A stretch of DNA of 64,000 bases from Hyalella azteca (lineage: Eukaryota; Arthropoda; Malacostraca; Amphipoda; Hyalellidae): the NCBI RefSeq assembly GCF_000764305.2, contig NW_025946074.1:310001-374000 (forward strand), written 5' to 3'. How positions within the stretch are numbered: the first letter of the stretch is position 1; each line of letters starts with the position of its first letter. Below, piece by piece: positions 44,590 to 57,900 of this stretch. The notes below the pieces were generated by a model. The model had not been told where the DNA came from and did no database searches. It worked only from the letters and a program-made list of their open reading frames with translations. A program made the position numbers and the translations under genes.

Positions 44590-44960
44590 GAACAGGAAGC
44601 CGCTGCTGCAGCGGCCTCGAAGATACCCGTCTGGAAGCGCAAAAGTTACCCTACATAAGACCGTAGCACCCATATGGACGCTAAGAAATTACCTTTCAAA
44701 AGAATTGAGTACCCGCTTATTTGCGCCAAAGTCACCCTGCATTCGTCGAAAAAGCCCATCAGTCATATGAAAATTACATGACATTATTTATACAAAGCCC
44801 TAAACAAACGGAGAATGTGAGCTAGATTTCCATTAATGTGATCGTATAGTAGCAGGTTTATGGGAGAGAGATGCGTTAAAATGAATACGTTGAAGATTGC
44901 ATAGCATTGAAATGAAAATATGCTGAACTGTATCATTTTAAATTTGACAATATTTCCATA

Positions 44961-44966
44961 AATAAA
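44961..44966 (+). promoter_or_regulatory. Poly(A) signal AATAAA for TACC
   Basis: First canonical AATAAA after the TACC stop, 372 bp downstream. It implies a 3' UTR of about 390 bp. Confidence 0.55.
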
Positions 44967-47900
44967 GACGAAACCCATCGTCGGATGCTTCATATTTGAT
45001 ATCGCAAAGTTCTCGAATTAGTCATTTTTTACAAGTTAGTACACTTTTTCCCGCTGAAATAACAAGGTGATTCTAAGTGCATCTACTCTGATAATTCCGC
45101 AAACTTGAAAACCAATCTGAGATAAGAAGATTATTTTCTGGAACGTAATTTCTGTAAACGGATTCCGTATTGGACATCGTTTAACCGACAAGCTGTACAA
45201 GTGCTGCTGTGCTGAACTCAATGAGCGCAACATTCTTATCTCTTGCACTTGATTGCTAGCTTGAGAACGTGATATATATCAAAATTCCTCTTTTGAGACG
45301 CAACAAGCGTTAAGAAATCCTCTGCGAAACGAAAGAATGACTAAAACTTTGCTTAATGTTAACTGCAGGAAGTTATCTGACAAAACATTTTATTCGTGAT
45401 CTGCATTGCTTTCCATTAGCTCTTAGTACGCATCATGGAGGAAAGCTGATATATAATGAAAATTTGTTCATATTGTATGATTGGCGCAACGGCAATGAAG
45501 AGACACTATTGCATTGTATCACATTATAATGACAGGTTGAGTTGGAGGTTTTATGTTTTTTTTCTGTACACTTGAACTTTAACTGACCTGATATTTTGTT
45601 CCCATATACCTGAAGATATAAAGCAGTCTGGTTATGTGGATACATCCTAAATTTTAAGCTACATTTATTGAAAGTTCGTAAAAATTCTCGCCACTGAACA
45701 GTGAAAATGAAACGTCAAAATCTGGTTGGTGATCTCGGATTTCTTCCTTCTCGGTTTTTATGTATGAACGGCAATTGCGGACTTGCGATTAATTTTGATC
45801 TAATTTCATTCCATGAATGAGGTTTTTTACGTATACCAGACGCTGTCCTCGAGTTATTTCTTCTATAAACGTGTAGATAATCGTCACGCTGTTATGCAAG
45901 TCGCATAAATCGGCCTGGAATCGTGAAATTTTCTAGAATATAATAGATACGTCATTGTATATCATGTATGCATGTTCATTTATTTTTCTATAGTGTTGTG
46001 ATAGTGATGTATCTACGTGCAAATTATGTATATTAATGCTTTTGATGTTGTTATATTATGCATCTAATATCGACGTAGACGTAAGTGTAAATACCGTTAA
46101 CTTCTCACTCTCGCTGCAGCTTTTTTTTATGCTTCTATTCCGGAATGGACAGTTCCCGCCGTCTTCATAACGCGCATTGATCCTGGTGTAATGCAATGAC
46201 AAAACGTTGAAAAAACATTAATATGTGACACGTAAAAGATTATTAAGGGCTACAGAAATCGCGACAAGGCAGACTAAATAAACCACTTGTAGCTCCAGCG
46301 CATGCTCTGCTCTATCTAACGGGACGCGTTCAGTGGAAACGAAATGGCATAATTGCAAATTATTCCTGAACTATTGACTACACTGATTTTACTTGATGGA
46401 TCAAATCTAATTATTTTTATAAACCGCACACATTCCTTGCTCATTCAAGTATCCGCCGTCCTTAAGATTTTCTTCATAAATTTTTATGAAATTATTCATT
46501 TCTATCATTGATTTTTTCCTAGAATGTCCATGTTATTCATCTGTATTTTACAAAACTTGTAAAACTGTCCGAAGTGCCTGTGAGGAGAATTCGTGGTCTT
46601 CAGCCGTATGTTCCATACCTTTATTCTGTAAAAATCTATTGTAAGATGCACCATTGATCTTGTATAATCAATATTGACGCCAGTCATCATGCATGAAATA
46701 CCATGATATTGTAAAAATGCGTCATTTATCATGTAAACTTACCATGATATTGACATGATATTGGTGACAATTATTCTATGGTATGATATTCATACCAACA
46801 AATCCCATCACGATATTGTTGGACGCGCTTGTGAGATCTTTCTTCTTACGTATCTTGTCCTCTGCGTACGAAGATTGTGATGAACTTGTCACTATATTTA
46901 CTTCATGTCTGACTTCAACGTCTAATCAAACCAACTTCTTGAAATCAATTATTCGGTAAAAAATATTTTGACTATTCTTCATACCTTCTGACTCCTTATT
47001 TTTTATTTTCTTTGACGTTTGAGGAAGAAAGATATCTTCCAGAATACGAAGAGTTAATTATTTTCCTGCCTGATGATCAACACATTCATTTGTGTTTATC
47101 TAACTTGTATGTTATAAAGTCATTTTAAAATGCTCTTCTTCTAACTCCATTTCTTCTTTTCAATTTCCTTTCCTGTATTCATCATAACATTTCATGCACT
47201 GATATGACAAACTCGGTAAATGTTGAGTTAAATAAAAATTAATATGCCAGTATTTCTCGTGAGGTTGTGAAGCTTTTTTTCCTTCTATCAGACTTGACCT
47301 GGATCGTTGTACTCTACATACCTACATTGACTACATTTCCCAATAAAGTAATGCTGGTACATCGCTTTTGTTGATTATTTCCATGTTCCGATGATCGTTC
47401 ATGCTATGTTCGAATCCTAATGAAGTCCTAGAACGCAATAAACTTGAAGAAGCATTTTATCCACGCACCTTGATCAAGAAATTTTATCCACGCATAATGA
47501 TCAAGTCAAGCGTTGAGGTCAAGCTCCTCTCTTTATTTAGTACTAAGGAGAATAATTTCGACGTTCCTGCTAAATATTTACGTACTTATAAAAAATGTTC
47601 GTTTGTCATTAGATTGAACTACACGTTTTAGCTGAAGAGGAATCTGACAGAAAAGAACTTGAAATGCTCGTTTATTGTGGACGCGAGAAATTCTCAAGGT
47701 CTTGTGTCGTAGTTTCATAATTCTAATTTTTATCCGGGATAAAATTGCAAGCTTTGTGTGGTAGACAGATCTTGGAGCCTTGTCGATAATGCTGTTAAAT
47801 GACTAAAGCTGCCTAGAATGTAGGCGAATTCAAAACTTTCATTTTCCAAAAGTAGAAACTGGGTTGGACGAAATGGAAGTGAAGCGATGTGGTGCGCGTG

Positions 47901-48139
47901 CAACGAACATTGTATGAGAGCAATATTGATTCTTTTTAGTCTCCTATTTTGGGGTCATCCGTAGGCGAGATAGCATAATTTTATCAACATACGATGATGA
48001 TTTAATCGTTAATCATCAATTTGATGAATTCACGCAATGACGCTCGTGTATGACCGTACTTAAAGTTTGATTACGCCGTGTGGTTACGGAAATGTGAAAA
48101 GTGCAAAAATTGAGTTGAAAACGTTCATAGACGTGTAAC

Positions 48140-48540
48140 ATTCAAGGCTTAGAGGGCAAGCCTCATGAAGAAAGATTAGGGATTATGAAGCTTCCATATT
48201 TTTTTTTATCGACGCATACGCGGCGAATGTTTAGGTTTATTCTAGAAGATTTTAGAAGGTTTATTAGAATATGAAACGAAAACCAGCACCACGGGCCACA
48301 TCTATAAACTAGAAAAGCCACAGTGCTCCCAAGAAACAATACTTCTCGCTTCCCATCACCGACATGTACAACAAACTCTGCTTGCATTGTTGGCGCTCCC
48401 AGGTTTAAATGCGTTGAAGAAGAGACTAAACGAAGCTTTGCAGGAACATAGATTTTTTGACCGATTCGACACTTCAGCGAACTCGCGTGCGAACTCGCCT
48501 GCGAGCTCGAATGAAACAATAAGACAATTCACGAACATTA
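48140..48540 (+). mobile_element. CR1-like LINE 3' remnant (plus strand)
   Basis: Translated fragments in different frames match the C-terminal part of CR1-type reverse transcriptase proteins. They are GKPHEERLGI (usual: GL.YEERL), LEYETKTSTTGHIYKLEKPQ (usual: TRGHS.KL.KP.C), ITDMYNKL (usual: VINDWNSLP) and LNALKKRLNEAL (usual: VN.FK.RLDK). Frameshifts and stops break it, so it is non-functional, and only the 3' end remains. Confidence 0.7.
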
Positions 48541-48891
48541 TTTAGAATTGGCGACAGGCCAAACCGGCCTTTTCCTCAACGCCGATATTACCTTGTCATG
48601 TTATGATACAACAGTGAATAAATTTCGCGGAAGAATTGAGCAAAACTTGTCATTAACCATTCATTTTGTTTTTATTTTTAAATTATGTCAATGTTTTGTA
48701 TTGCCTACAAATATTGTGTATTTACGCTGAATTAGTTCGAATTGAACCTATAACAACACAACATACCATAAAAAATCGTGGTAGGACACAAACAAAAACA
48801 TATTTATTGATCAATGATCACTTTAGTTCCAAAAATATATAGAATTTTCTCTAAATTACTATAGATATCACGAAGAAGAAACAAAATCTGA

Positions 48892-48969
48892 CGCTGTAGT
48901 CATAGCAACCGGTTTTCTTGTTATGATTTGAAAAGCTGAAATCATAAACAGGTTGCTATGACTACAGCG
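48892..48969. other. Long imperfect hairpin
   Basis: The outer arms gctgtagtcatagcaacc and ggttgctatgactacagc are perfect over 18-19 bp. A second inner pair, ttatgattt / aaatcataa, flanks a 9-nt loop. The whole folds as one 78-nt stem-loop with an internal bulge. It may be a small foldback element, or a transcribed hairpin if it lies in a transcript. Confidence 0.75.
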
Positions 48970-50721
48970 CAAGATTATGTCGTAAAGGATTCCTTTTTTT
49001 TCAAACACATCAACCTGTTATTAATTAGCTCCATTTTCATTTTTATGCCCTCATATTTTCATGTTTTGATTTTACTCCAGTTATGAGTCACTACTTAATG
49101 AGTACTTATGATTGGCTTTTCTCTAGAATTTGTTTATGTTAATGTCTTAATGATATGTTCCAGTTCAGACAGTCAAGCTCAGACCTAGAAACTTAAAAGA
49201 AGAATTAGGAGATGCTAGCCTATAATAATGCAGTAATTAGTGCCATTTAGTGGTCACCAAGCATATTATGTCTTGTTCTGTTGTTCAGCCAAGATGATCA
49301 AGCTGCAAAAACTGACAGATACAAAAGCCACTAAGCAGAGGCAGAGACTGCAGAGTGGAACAGTGGTTTCAGTTCAGAATTCAGACTTCAGAGTACCAAG
49401 ATAATAAAAAGCAAGATTGGAGCACAGTCTTATCAGTCTAGACTCTAGTCTCTAGAGGTGCATGTTTGATCACAGCTCCGTGGCATGATGGCATGATGGC
49501 CCATGCAATAGTGCACCATTTGCTGGTGAGAATTGGTTTGGAAGCCAAGTGATTAACCAAAGCATAATTGGAGCAGTGAGTTCCTGGTAGTCCAGGGTGC
49601 AGAGGGGGGAAGCAGCATAGCCAATTATGCCAATATATGGGTTTTTAAGCCCAAAGCGTCGCCTGCCAGGTAATTTTTAATGAAAAGCCATTTACACTGA
49701 GTAATGAAAAACTATTTACAAGCCACGAACTTACATACAAGGTTGCATGCACGTGTTATCCCAAATCATAGTGGCAAAGCAAAGATTTTTTAGAATCAGT
49801 TCATTTCTAATTTTGTTATCTCAATATTTTAATTAATTTCTTATGTATGAAAATGCTGGTATCCAAGATACTTTCCTGGTCTACTTATAGGACTCAAAAA
49901 TGAACTTGGCGAAGAGTCTAAAAAAACTGCTGCTTTGCCACTATGTCCCAAATAACTAATTTTACCCTAAAAACAGTCTGATTATGTAGCAACTGTCAAA
50001 TTAACATGTGATAATGCAGTCTGAGTCTGACCGCTCTAATGTGACTGCAACTACACAATCGTAAACTTGTTGTTTACATTTGCGTAGGATATTTTGGCGG
50101 GAATTCATCGCAACTGATTTCCGGACAAGCTTCACTGCATCCTGATCTATCCAACATACCAGAAACCTTACTTTTTTCTAAATAGTTGGCCGAATACTGA
50201 CAAATATATTAAATGCAAGAATTTTAATCTAAATGTGTCGGCAAGATCTTCTGAAGGCGTAAATTTTGCTACTGAAGCGTGGCCAAAGATCTTGCAATAT
50301 TCATCCACTCTCTGCACAGTGGCTGGTAGTGGTACGGTACAGTTGGCACGACGGTACCTAGTGCGGGAGACCACAGCAAGCTGTGAATGTTCTACATAGT
50401 CCCAAACCAGAGATTTTTTAGAATCAATTCATTCTTTATTTCATCTGCTACTTAACATTTTAACACGTTCCCCGCGTATCCAGATTTCCCCAGTATTCCC
50501 TTATCGCGGAAGGCTTTCAGTGGTTGCTGCTTCAGTTAGGCGCCATTGGCTGTGACAATAGGAGGTGTGTGCTGCTCCGCGGCATCAAAGCTTTGCATAG
50601 CTGCAATAAAAATATTGGGACACATGTGGTGCATTACGCAAGCAAATAATATCCACATGTTGTTCTTGCGTATTGTAGCACCGGTGTACCAAGTATTTAT
50701 TAAGCCTTATATGTACCATAA

Positions 50722-51068
50722 TAGAATAGAAGGGAATAGAACGGAATAGAAGGGAATAGAAGGGAACAGAAGGGAACAGAAGCGAATAGAAGGGAACAGA
50801 AGGGAATAGAAGGGAACAGAAGGGAATAGAAGGGAACAGAAGGGAATAGAAGGGAACAGAAGGGAATAGAAGAGAATAGGAGGGAATAGAAGGGAATAGA
50901 AGGGAACAGAAGGGAACAGAAGGGAACAGAAGGGAATAGAAGGGAATAGAAGGGAATAGAAGGGAACAGAAGGGAATAGAAGGGAACAGAAGGGAACCAA
51001 AGGGAACAGAAGGGAATAGAAGAGAATAGAAGGGAACAGAAGGGAATACAAGGGAATAGAAGGGAATT
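50722..51068. repeat. 10-bp minisatellite (agggaayaga)n
   Basis: About 34 tandem units of agggaatagaagggaacaga type. The purine/pyrimidine strand bias is almost complete (GA-rich strand). Reverse-strand Phe/Pro/Ser/Leu open frames are artefacts. Confidence 0.95.
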
Positions 51069-52289
51069 ATTAGTTAGAATTATTACAGTTACTTATCATT
51101 TGTTCAAGTAGATTCTAAGATTTACGAATAAAATTTTGGTTCATTGATTTGTTTTACTTAATACTCCACTTATTGAGTGAACACAAATATTATAAAAGAA
51201 AAAGTTTACGTGCGAAATTTCAAGCTATATGTCTTTTATCAACACGGCATAAAATACTGCGCTTGGTACACTGGTGTCCCAATACGCAGCAGTGGAATAT
51301 CACTGTTGGTACACATATGGCCCAATACGCGGGGAACGTGTTATTTAATTTCTTTTATTTTCTTATGTATGATAATGCTGGTATCCAACTATCTGATACT
51401 TGCTAGTCTACTATCCAAGAAAGAACTTGAGGGCAACAAAACATGTTCTTATTTGCCACTATGAATTGTTCTGTTATATTAAGAATTTTTGACAGGCCCA
51501 TGGCCTAATAAATGCTAAATCTTCAATTTTTTATTATAATTTAACTTGTTACATGAAAAAACCTTTTAATATCATGTCAAATTTCATGGTCATGAGTACT
51601 GAGTTTTCCTCTTAAAGTGAAAAATTGGGCAGAAGCTAGCCAGGAATTGGGCAAAAACACCCATGGATGATGGATCTAGATAATTTCACCTCTTTCAGTA
51701 AAATTTTCCTAATTTCTTTAGCTAAAAATAAGAAAAATTGTGCATTTATATCTGCAATTTTTTTTAAAATCACTATTAAACAATCACTTCTACACAAAAT
51801 TTTAGAAAACTTCTGTCTGATATTTTAAATAGGGCTACCCACACCAACCAGCACCCGTAAATAATCATAATGGGCACTGGGCAGAATATAAAAAGAATTG
51901 TCAGTAAAAATGATTATTTTATTGTAGTTTCCAAAAATCATCTGCAGAAGTATAACAATTTTTGTATATCTGCATAAGAAATTTAGAAAGGGTTACAGAA
52001 TGCCAGTCTGGAAAATTAGGCTGAGCTGCCAGCTGCCCACTGATGTGGAATATACCTATCTACCTTTCAAGCCGGGATCAGAGCTCTCCTGCCATTATCA
52101 GAGCCAGGAGACTCCTGCTTAATGAAATCATTGAAATGTCTCCCATGTATTTATTAATCAAACTGTACAATTGGCCATAAGATTTCCCATTTATTAATGG
52201 GAAAATTCCAATCTAGGCTGACTTCCAGGATGAATTCTGCTGGCAATGTGGTTATGTATCCTGAAAGTTGCTGGCATTGTTTTGGCCTT

Positions 52290-53140
52290 ATAGCACAGCA
52301 TAGTGATGTTGGCACTGAAGAATAGGCCTGATGTGACTTGTTGCTGATTCTTGTACTTTTCATGACTTGTCCACAGGAGATCAAGAACAGGTCCTTTGAC
52401 CGTTTTTTTTCCAAACTGACTATAGTTTGAAATAGCTACTCAACTTACATTGGGTTTGATATTGTGCTAGGCATTTCAAGTCTGAACATATATTTCTTCA
52501 TAGCCTTGTCTAGCCTGTTCTTGAACAAGGTATACTTGGAGCATCAACAATGCAATCGGGGAGGCGGTTCCACATGTTGGTGATTCGAAGCAAGAAGAAA
52601 TGTTTTTGTGTAGATGAGTTGCTACAAAGTTTTTTAGTTTATTGCCATGGTCCCTGATGTTTGTTCTTGTTTCAAATTCTAGTAATCCTTCTGCAACCTT
52701 GAATAAACCATGAGTATGCTTGTGACTTCAATTAGGTCCCCACATTAATCTTTCTTCATGGGACTTGCCCTTCAAGCCTGGAATTATCCTTGTTGCACGT
52801 CTTTGAACACTCCCTACTAAATTTTTTACCTTTTCATGTTTCAGTGACCACACAGCATTTCCAAACTCTAGGTTTGGGCACACAACAGCAACAAACAGCA
52901 GCTTCATTGCTTATGCATCTAAGAACTTTTAAGAATGTCTGATCAGTCCAAGAAGTTTGTTAGATTTATTAGCTTGCATTTCAATATGCTTAGAAAATTT
53001 CAGATCCTTGTATTGACTTGAACTCTCAAATCTGTTTCCAACTGGACTTTTTGATCAATATCAATTATATACATATCATAGCCTTGTTAACTCATTTGCC
53101 AAAGTCTGCACCCTGGAAATGAACATCTCAATTTGGTAAA
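52290..53140 (-). mobile_element. CR1-like LINE 3' fragment (minus strand), degraded
   Basis: On the minus strand, pieces of the reverse-transcriptase C-terminus can be read in order from high to low coordinate: KFSKHIEMQANKSNKLLGLI, LLFVAVVCPNLEFGNAVWS, VQRRATRIIPGLKGKSHEER, ITNMWNRLPDCIVDAP, LFKNRLDKAMKKYMFRLEMP-stop. These match the usual arrangement in CR1-like elements (KHI..QANKANKLLG, SVQRRATKLIPGLK, FK.RLDK). Several frameshifts show it is dead. Its 3' UTR portion (52294-52440) recurs at 58968-59132. Confidence 0.8.
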
Positions 53141-54350
53141 AACAAGATCTCTTTTTTCATAGCCTTAATGATGAAGGCTAGAAATGTATGTACATAAATT
53201 GTTTTACTGTTTTGTATCCATTGCTGCTGCATACCATACGTGGCTGGATGAGCTCCTAATGACGTTGCCTCCTAATCAAATGCTGACTTGTGAGCAGCTG
53301 CTCTATAATTTTCAGCGAGTTTAATTTCTGCAATATATTTGATCATTATCTGATGCTTTTGAAGAAGAAGTGATTTTTGCATTTTGAATTTACAATGTCG
53401 TAGACAAATATAATAAACAATTTAAATTATCACAAAATACTATGTATTTTTCAGAGTAAGTAGTAAAAGTGAAAAATGACTGCTTTAAAAATTAAAAATA
53501 AATCAATACTCAGGACAAACATGGTCACAATGTATTTGTTATATTGGAAATGCAATGCAATACTAGGACAATAGAATACTATTGCCAATCTGAGCCAAAC
53601 ATCTCGAATTATAGCAGGATTTCTAAATATAATATCAGTTTGTATGGTACTGGAATCAATGCTTTTCAGCAAAATTTCAGTTCATATCAAAAGTTTATTT
53701 TTCTTATTTGCTTGACCTTAATTTACTTGCTTTCACAGCTCATTTTGAGTATTCAATCACATAGTTCTAATTAATTTCAATATGAATTACGTATATAACT
53801 AGGTATTGATTGCAATGAGAGAAGGCAAGTGAAAGCATTCAGCTGATGCAATTCTGAATGACACTCTTTTCTTCCCACTTTGAACTGTATGCAGATTTCA
53901 CAACTGTAATTGTGCTCGCAGAGTTTAATTCTGATTCAATCTTTATTTTATTAATCCAGCAGAATTAGTGGCATTTTTGTAGCAAAACAGCAAGTAAGAG
54001 AGCTTGTTATAGATACCAACTAATTTATGTTATTGTGTGTTTTACACATAGGCTGGCTGTGAGACAATATAGGTACCTATACTTTTGATGCATTTATTCA
54101 TGACACCAAGCACAATTTTTCTTTGAATGATTGTAATGATGCATGAACATTGTCCTATTCTGTACCTAGAACTCATTTGATGCCATCAGTTTTTTTTTAC
54201 GTCTCTGACTCGATGATAATTAATGTGGTAATTATGCTTATTATGATGATTTATCCTAAGTCTTAATTCATCAATTATACCAATTTATACCTTTTTACAG
54301 ATATTGTTGACAATTCATTTTCAAAGTATCTTGTATAGAAAATTCTGTAT

Positions 54351-54371
54351 ATGAAGATAAAATGGAGGTAG
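54351..54371 (+). promoter_or_regulatory. Short upstream ORF overlapping the DNAAF5 start
   Basis: An ATG at 54351 opens six codons (MKIKWR-stop) that overlap the main ATG at 54362 in another frame. It lies in the presumed 5' UTR after a strong acceptor (acctttttacag, 54300). It may dampen initiation at the main start. Confidence 0.35.
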
Positions 54372-54974
54372 AAGAGCTCAATAAATATTTTGACAGTTGT
54401 ATCCACAAAATCACAAACCACCACAAGATTCTCCGCTTGGATGGATTAACCGAGTACCACGATGCACTTTCTGATCACTATCCACTTTATGATACTTCAG
54501 AATTTTCATATGAAAACCGGCTCCTCTTGGATATAAAAATATTGACTGGAACTCTTGCTGATGAATCAGAAATGAATAGGCTGAAGGTTACTGAAATTTT
54601 TGTTAAATATCTGGAAAAGAATGCTGTCACAGAAAGTCATTTAATTTATATCACAACAGCCATTCATTCAAGAATTTGTCAGAATTGTGAAGAAAGTGAA
54701 GATGTCCGTAAAGAGCTTTTAGTTGTCATCAAGTTAATCATAAATAAATTTGGCATGTCCATATTGCCATATAAAGATGATTTGTCCTCTATCTTTCTAC
54801 AAATGCTCACTGAAAAATCTCCAGACAATCTGAAAGTTACCTGTGAGTGCATAACTGCCTTTTTTAATACTCTCAAAGCTAGAGCTGAATGCAATCCTGA
54901 CTTGATCAAAGGTTTGAAGAAAGTTTCATTTCATCAACGCTATAGAGTTCGGGAAGCTGCACTGGTGGCACTTG
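54362..54974 (+). CDS. DNAAF5: DNAAF5 exon 1 of the coding region
   Basis: MEVEELNKYFDSCIHKITNH is followed by helical HEAT-like repeats ending RYRVREAALVAL. The donor is GCACTTG/gtgagt (phase 1). An acceptor at 54300 implies a separate upstream 5' UTR exon, not located. Past the donor the frame stays open only briefly. Confidence 0.88.
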
Positions 54975-57900
54975 GTGAGTACCTACGGTATTTGAATATT
55001 TAGCCAGCACATGGACTAGCATGTTGCTTTGTCCATGAAATCATGTTTAAATTTACCTACTCAGTTGTTTTTGCATAAAATTTTAGGTTGTATATTCTAT
55101 TCATGATGTGTGACATTTGTCAAAATTTTATTAAAAGCAAAGTGAAACTTATTAACAAGTTCATGGCATACCTATATCAGGCTAACATGCTTTTTACATT
55201 CTTCACTACAAATCCTAAATATCTTCAGGTAACCTTATGTATTATTTTCATACAGGGTACATTGGAACATGGAGCAGCAGCAATAATATCACCGAGGTCA
55301 TGCAGTGTATGGCGCAGCACTCTGACGACATCCCACACATCCGTATTGCCATTATCAAGATAACAGCAAAAATTTCCATGGAAATGCTTGATAGATACTC
55401 ATTCTGGCACTATATTCTTCCTTGCTTATTGCTATGGTGAGATATTCAGATTCTTCAAACTTAGGAAATTTGAAACAAATTCTTCGAACTTTGTTCACTT
55501 ATGAAATTTGGAGGTGCTAGTTCTGTTTACAATGTATCGAATTAATTTTACATAGATCACATAGGTACTTGTATTGCAGAAGAAAGAACTGAATATCACC
55601 AAATTTAAATATCCCCATACCCCCCTTAATAATGTGTCATTTTTGATAAATTTTATTTGTTTTTAATGTTCAGGCTAAGAGACTCAGATCCAGGCACTCG
55701 AGAAGCTGCTGTACAGCAATTCAGTGCCGTGGGCGAGCAATACATCAAGGAGAATGAGGAAGCCTTGCAGCAAGAGCTACAATATGACGTGCCACCTGCC
55801 AGATACCCTCCCAATTGTGGTCCGTTTATTCATATATTATCTATAATATGTGTGAGGTATTTTTCTGATTAGCCGCTGTCTAATTATTCCAATTTATTTC
55901 TTTAATTGAAAATATTTTTTCTGGTTGTTTGGTTTATGTAGTCTGCATCTCATTTTTTCAATAATTTATTTCACTTGATAGAAACTATTTCATGTAAGCA
56001 CCACACATGTAATTAAGCTCAAATTTAAAGGAATTCTTCATTATATTTTCATTTTTCTCTAAGCATAACTATTTATTACTATCACAAACACAAGTAAATT
56101 ACTATAGAATGGAGCGACATGCATTAATTTTATTAGTATTAAACTAAATCACTCACCATTGCCGTGTGCCTCAGTTATGTTTGGCATGGTAGAAGCTTAC
56201 TCCAAATGTTAAACACAAAACATCTGTTCCAGGGGACCGCCTGAACTTGGGTTGCCGTATACTAGCTCAAAATGTCCTCCACAAACTCTTACCTGGTATA
56301 GCCGGCGACCTGCAAGACTGGCAAAGCTGCAGCAGAGTGGCCACGATGAAGCTCTTATCAGCCTTGGTCTTAATGGGCGAACTTAAGCTCCAGCAATACG
56401 CCCAGTCTATAATTACGTTGCTGAGCCGTGCTCTGAAAGACTCCGAGGTCCAGGTTGTTGCAGAGGTCAGTGCCTGCCTAATGTGGATGTGTTCCTTACA
56501 AATATCATGAAAGGTAAATCCAGTAGCTGTTTTTAGCGCATTTTCTCATTTATGAAGAAAATGCACTATTGTGCTCGCCATGTCCGTCTGTCCGTCCGTT
56601 CGTCTGTCTGTCCATCCGTGACTTCATGTTTTCGTCGACGAGAAAATGCGCTCTCTGTCACTCACTGCAGGGAGTACTGAGTTATATTTTTAAAGTTTTG
56701 TCATTTACAAATATGTTTTGATTAATAACAGTCAATGTTCTTCCAGTTCTGTTTTTTACTTGAGCATATTCAAATATTGACAGGTACTCCACATAACTCT
56801 TACTAAATGTCACAATTGAAGTAAAATTAAATTTGGTGTGTGCACATCATTTAAGATTTACTGTGTTATTTAAAATAGTATGAATATATTCACCTACTTC
56901 TCATTTACCATGTAGAATAGTCGAATGATATTTCATGAATAATGAGCTTTACTGCAGTAGTCGAGGTGTGAGAATGATAACACACTAGTGCTATCGTTCT
57001 ATCATCTCCTAGTACTCTTTCACCTCACTGTTCATCATTTTAGATTTTTTATTAAGTATGATAAATGACGCGTTTTCCGGGCCACCCTTTGTGTCCAACC
57101 TCAGTAGTTTATTCGGTACCATAATAAGTACAATGAACTTGTTCCATGATGATGTACTGACACAGAAGTACGAGTCGAATTAATTATTCACTTAACGCCT
57201 TGATCCTTCCGGTGCTCTAATTACTGGAGCACCAGAAGCTCGAGTAATTAGAGCTTCTGGCTCTAATAAAAGTTTTAGTAAATGTATAGATAGGTGATCA
57301 CTTGTAAATGATCAGCAAATTCAACTTCATTATTCATATCATACCGGTACTCGGTAGCGTCCTGGGTGTTGTACTATCTCTCTCCGGAAAATAGCATGTG
57401 CGAAGATTGGTGCTCTCATTTAGATTGTTTATTTTATTATGGACGTTTATTTAACATTTTTCACTCAATGAGCAGGCGTGTGTTTGTGCCGAAAATCTTG
57501 GCTACTTTCTGTTGCCCGACGCATCGATGCCAGTTGCTATTGATATACTGCGGTCAAGCAGTGAGATCCCAAACAACAGATCCGGAAAAATTCTTCAGCT
57601 TCTCTGCATAGGATGCCTGTCTTCTGAGCTGTCGTCCCATGTCCCTGACATTGCATCGGCTATAACGAACTCTCCGTCGTTGCTGTGTTCTGATGTCGTT
57701 GTACAGGACGATATTCTTGCCCTCGTACAACTGTTGCTTCATAAAGAATGTGTTCATTGCCAAGAATCGTGCATTAAAAAGTATCGTCTTTCAGAAAAAT
57801 CGCAGTGTTTGATTGAAGTGCAGAAAATTGAATCTATAGATCATGGTAAAATTGAGCTGGATGCGATGAAGTGTACTACACTTGACGAAAATTCCGAAAG

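Larger units (their letters stand above)
44590..54300. other. Intergenic region between TACC and DNAAF5
   Basis: Holds the TACC 3' UTR (to about 44985), a plus-strand LINE remnant (48140-48540), a hairpin (48892-48969), a 10-bp minisatellite (50722-51068) and a minus-strand LINE remnant (52290-53140). At 47455-47505 a 27-bp phrase (ttttatccacgca..tgatcaag) is duplicated. No gene was recognised. Confidence 0.55.

Noticed and set aside
50707..51051. Minus-strand frame of repeated FPSxPFYSLL
   Set aside because: Produced entirely by the 10-bp minisatellite; no flanking coding signal.
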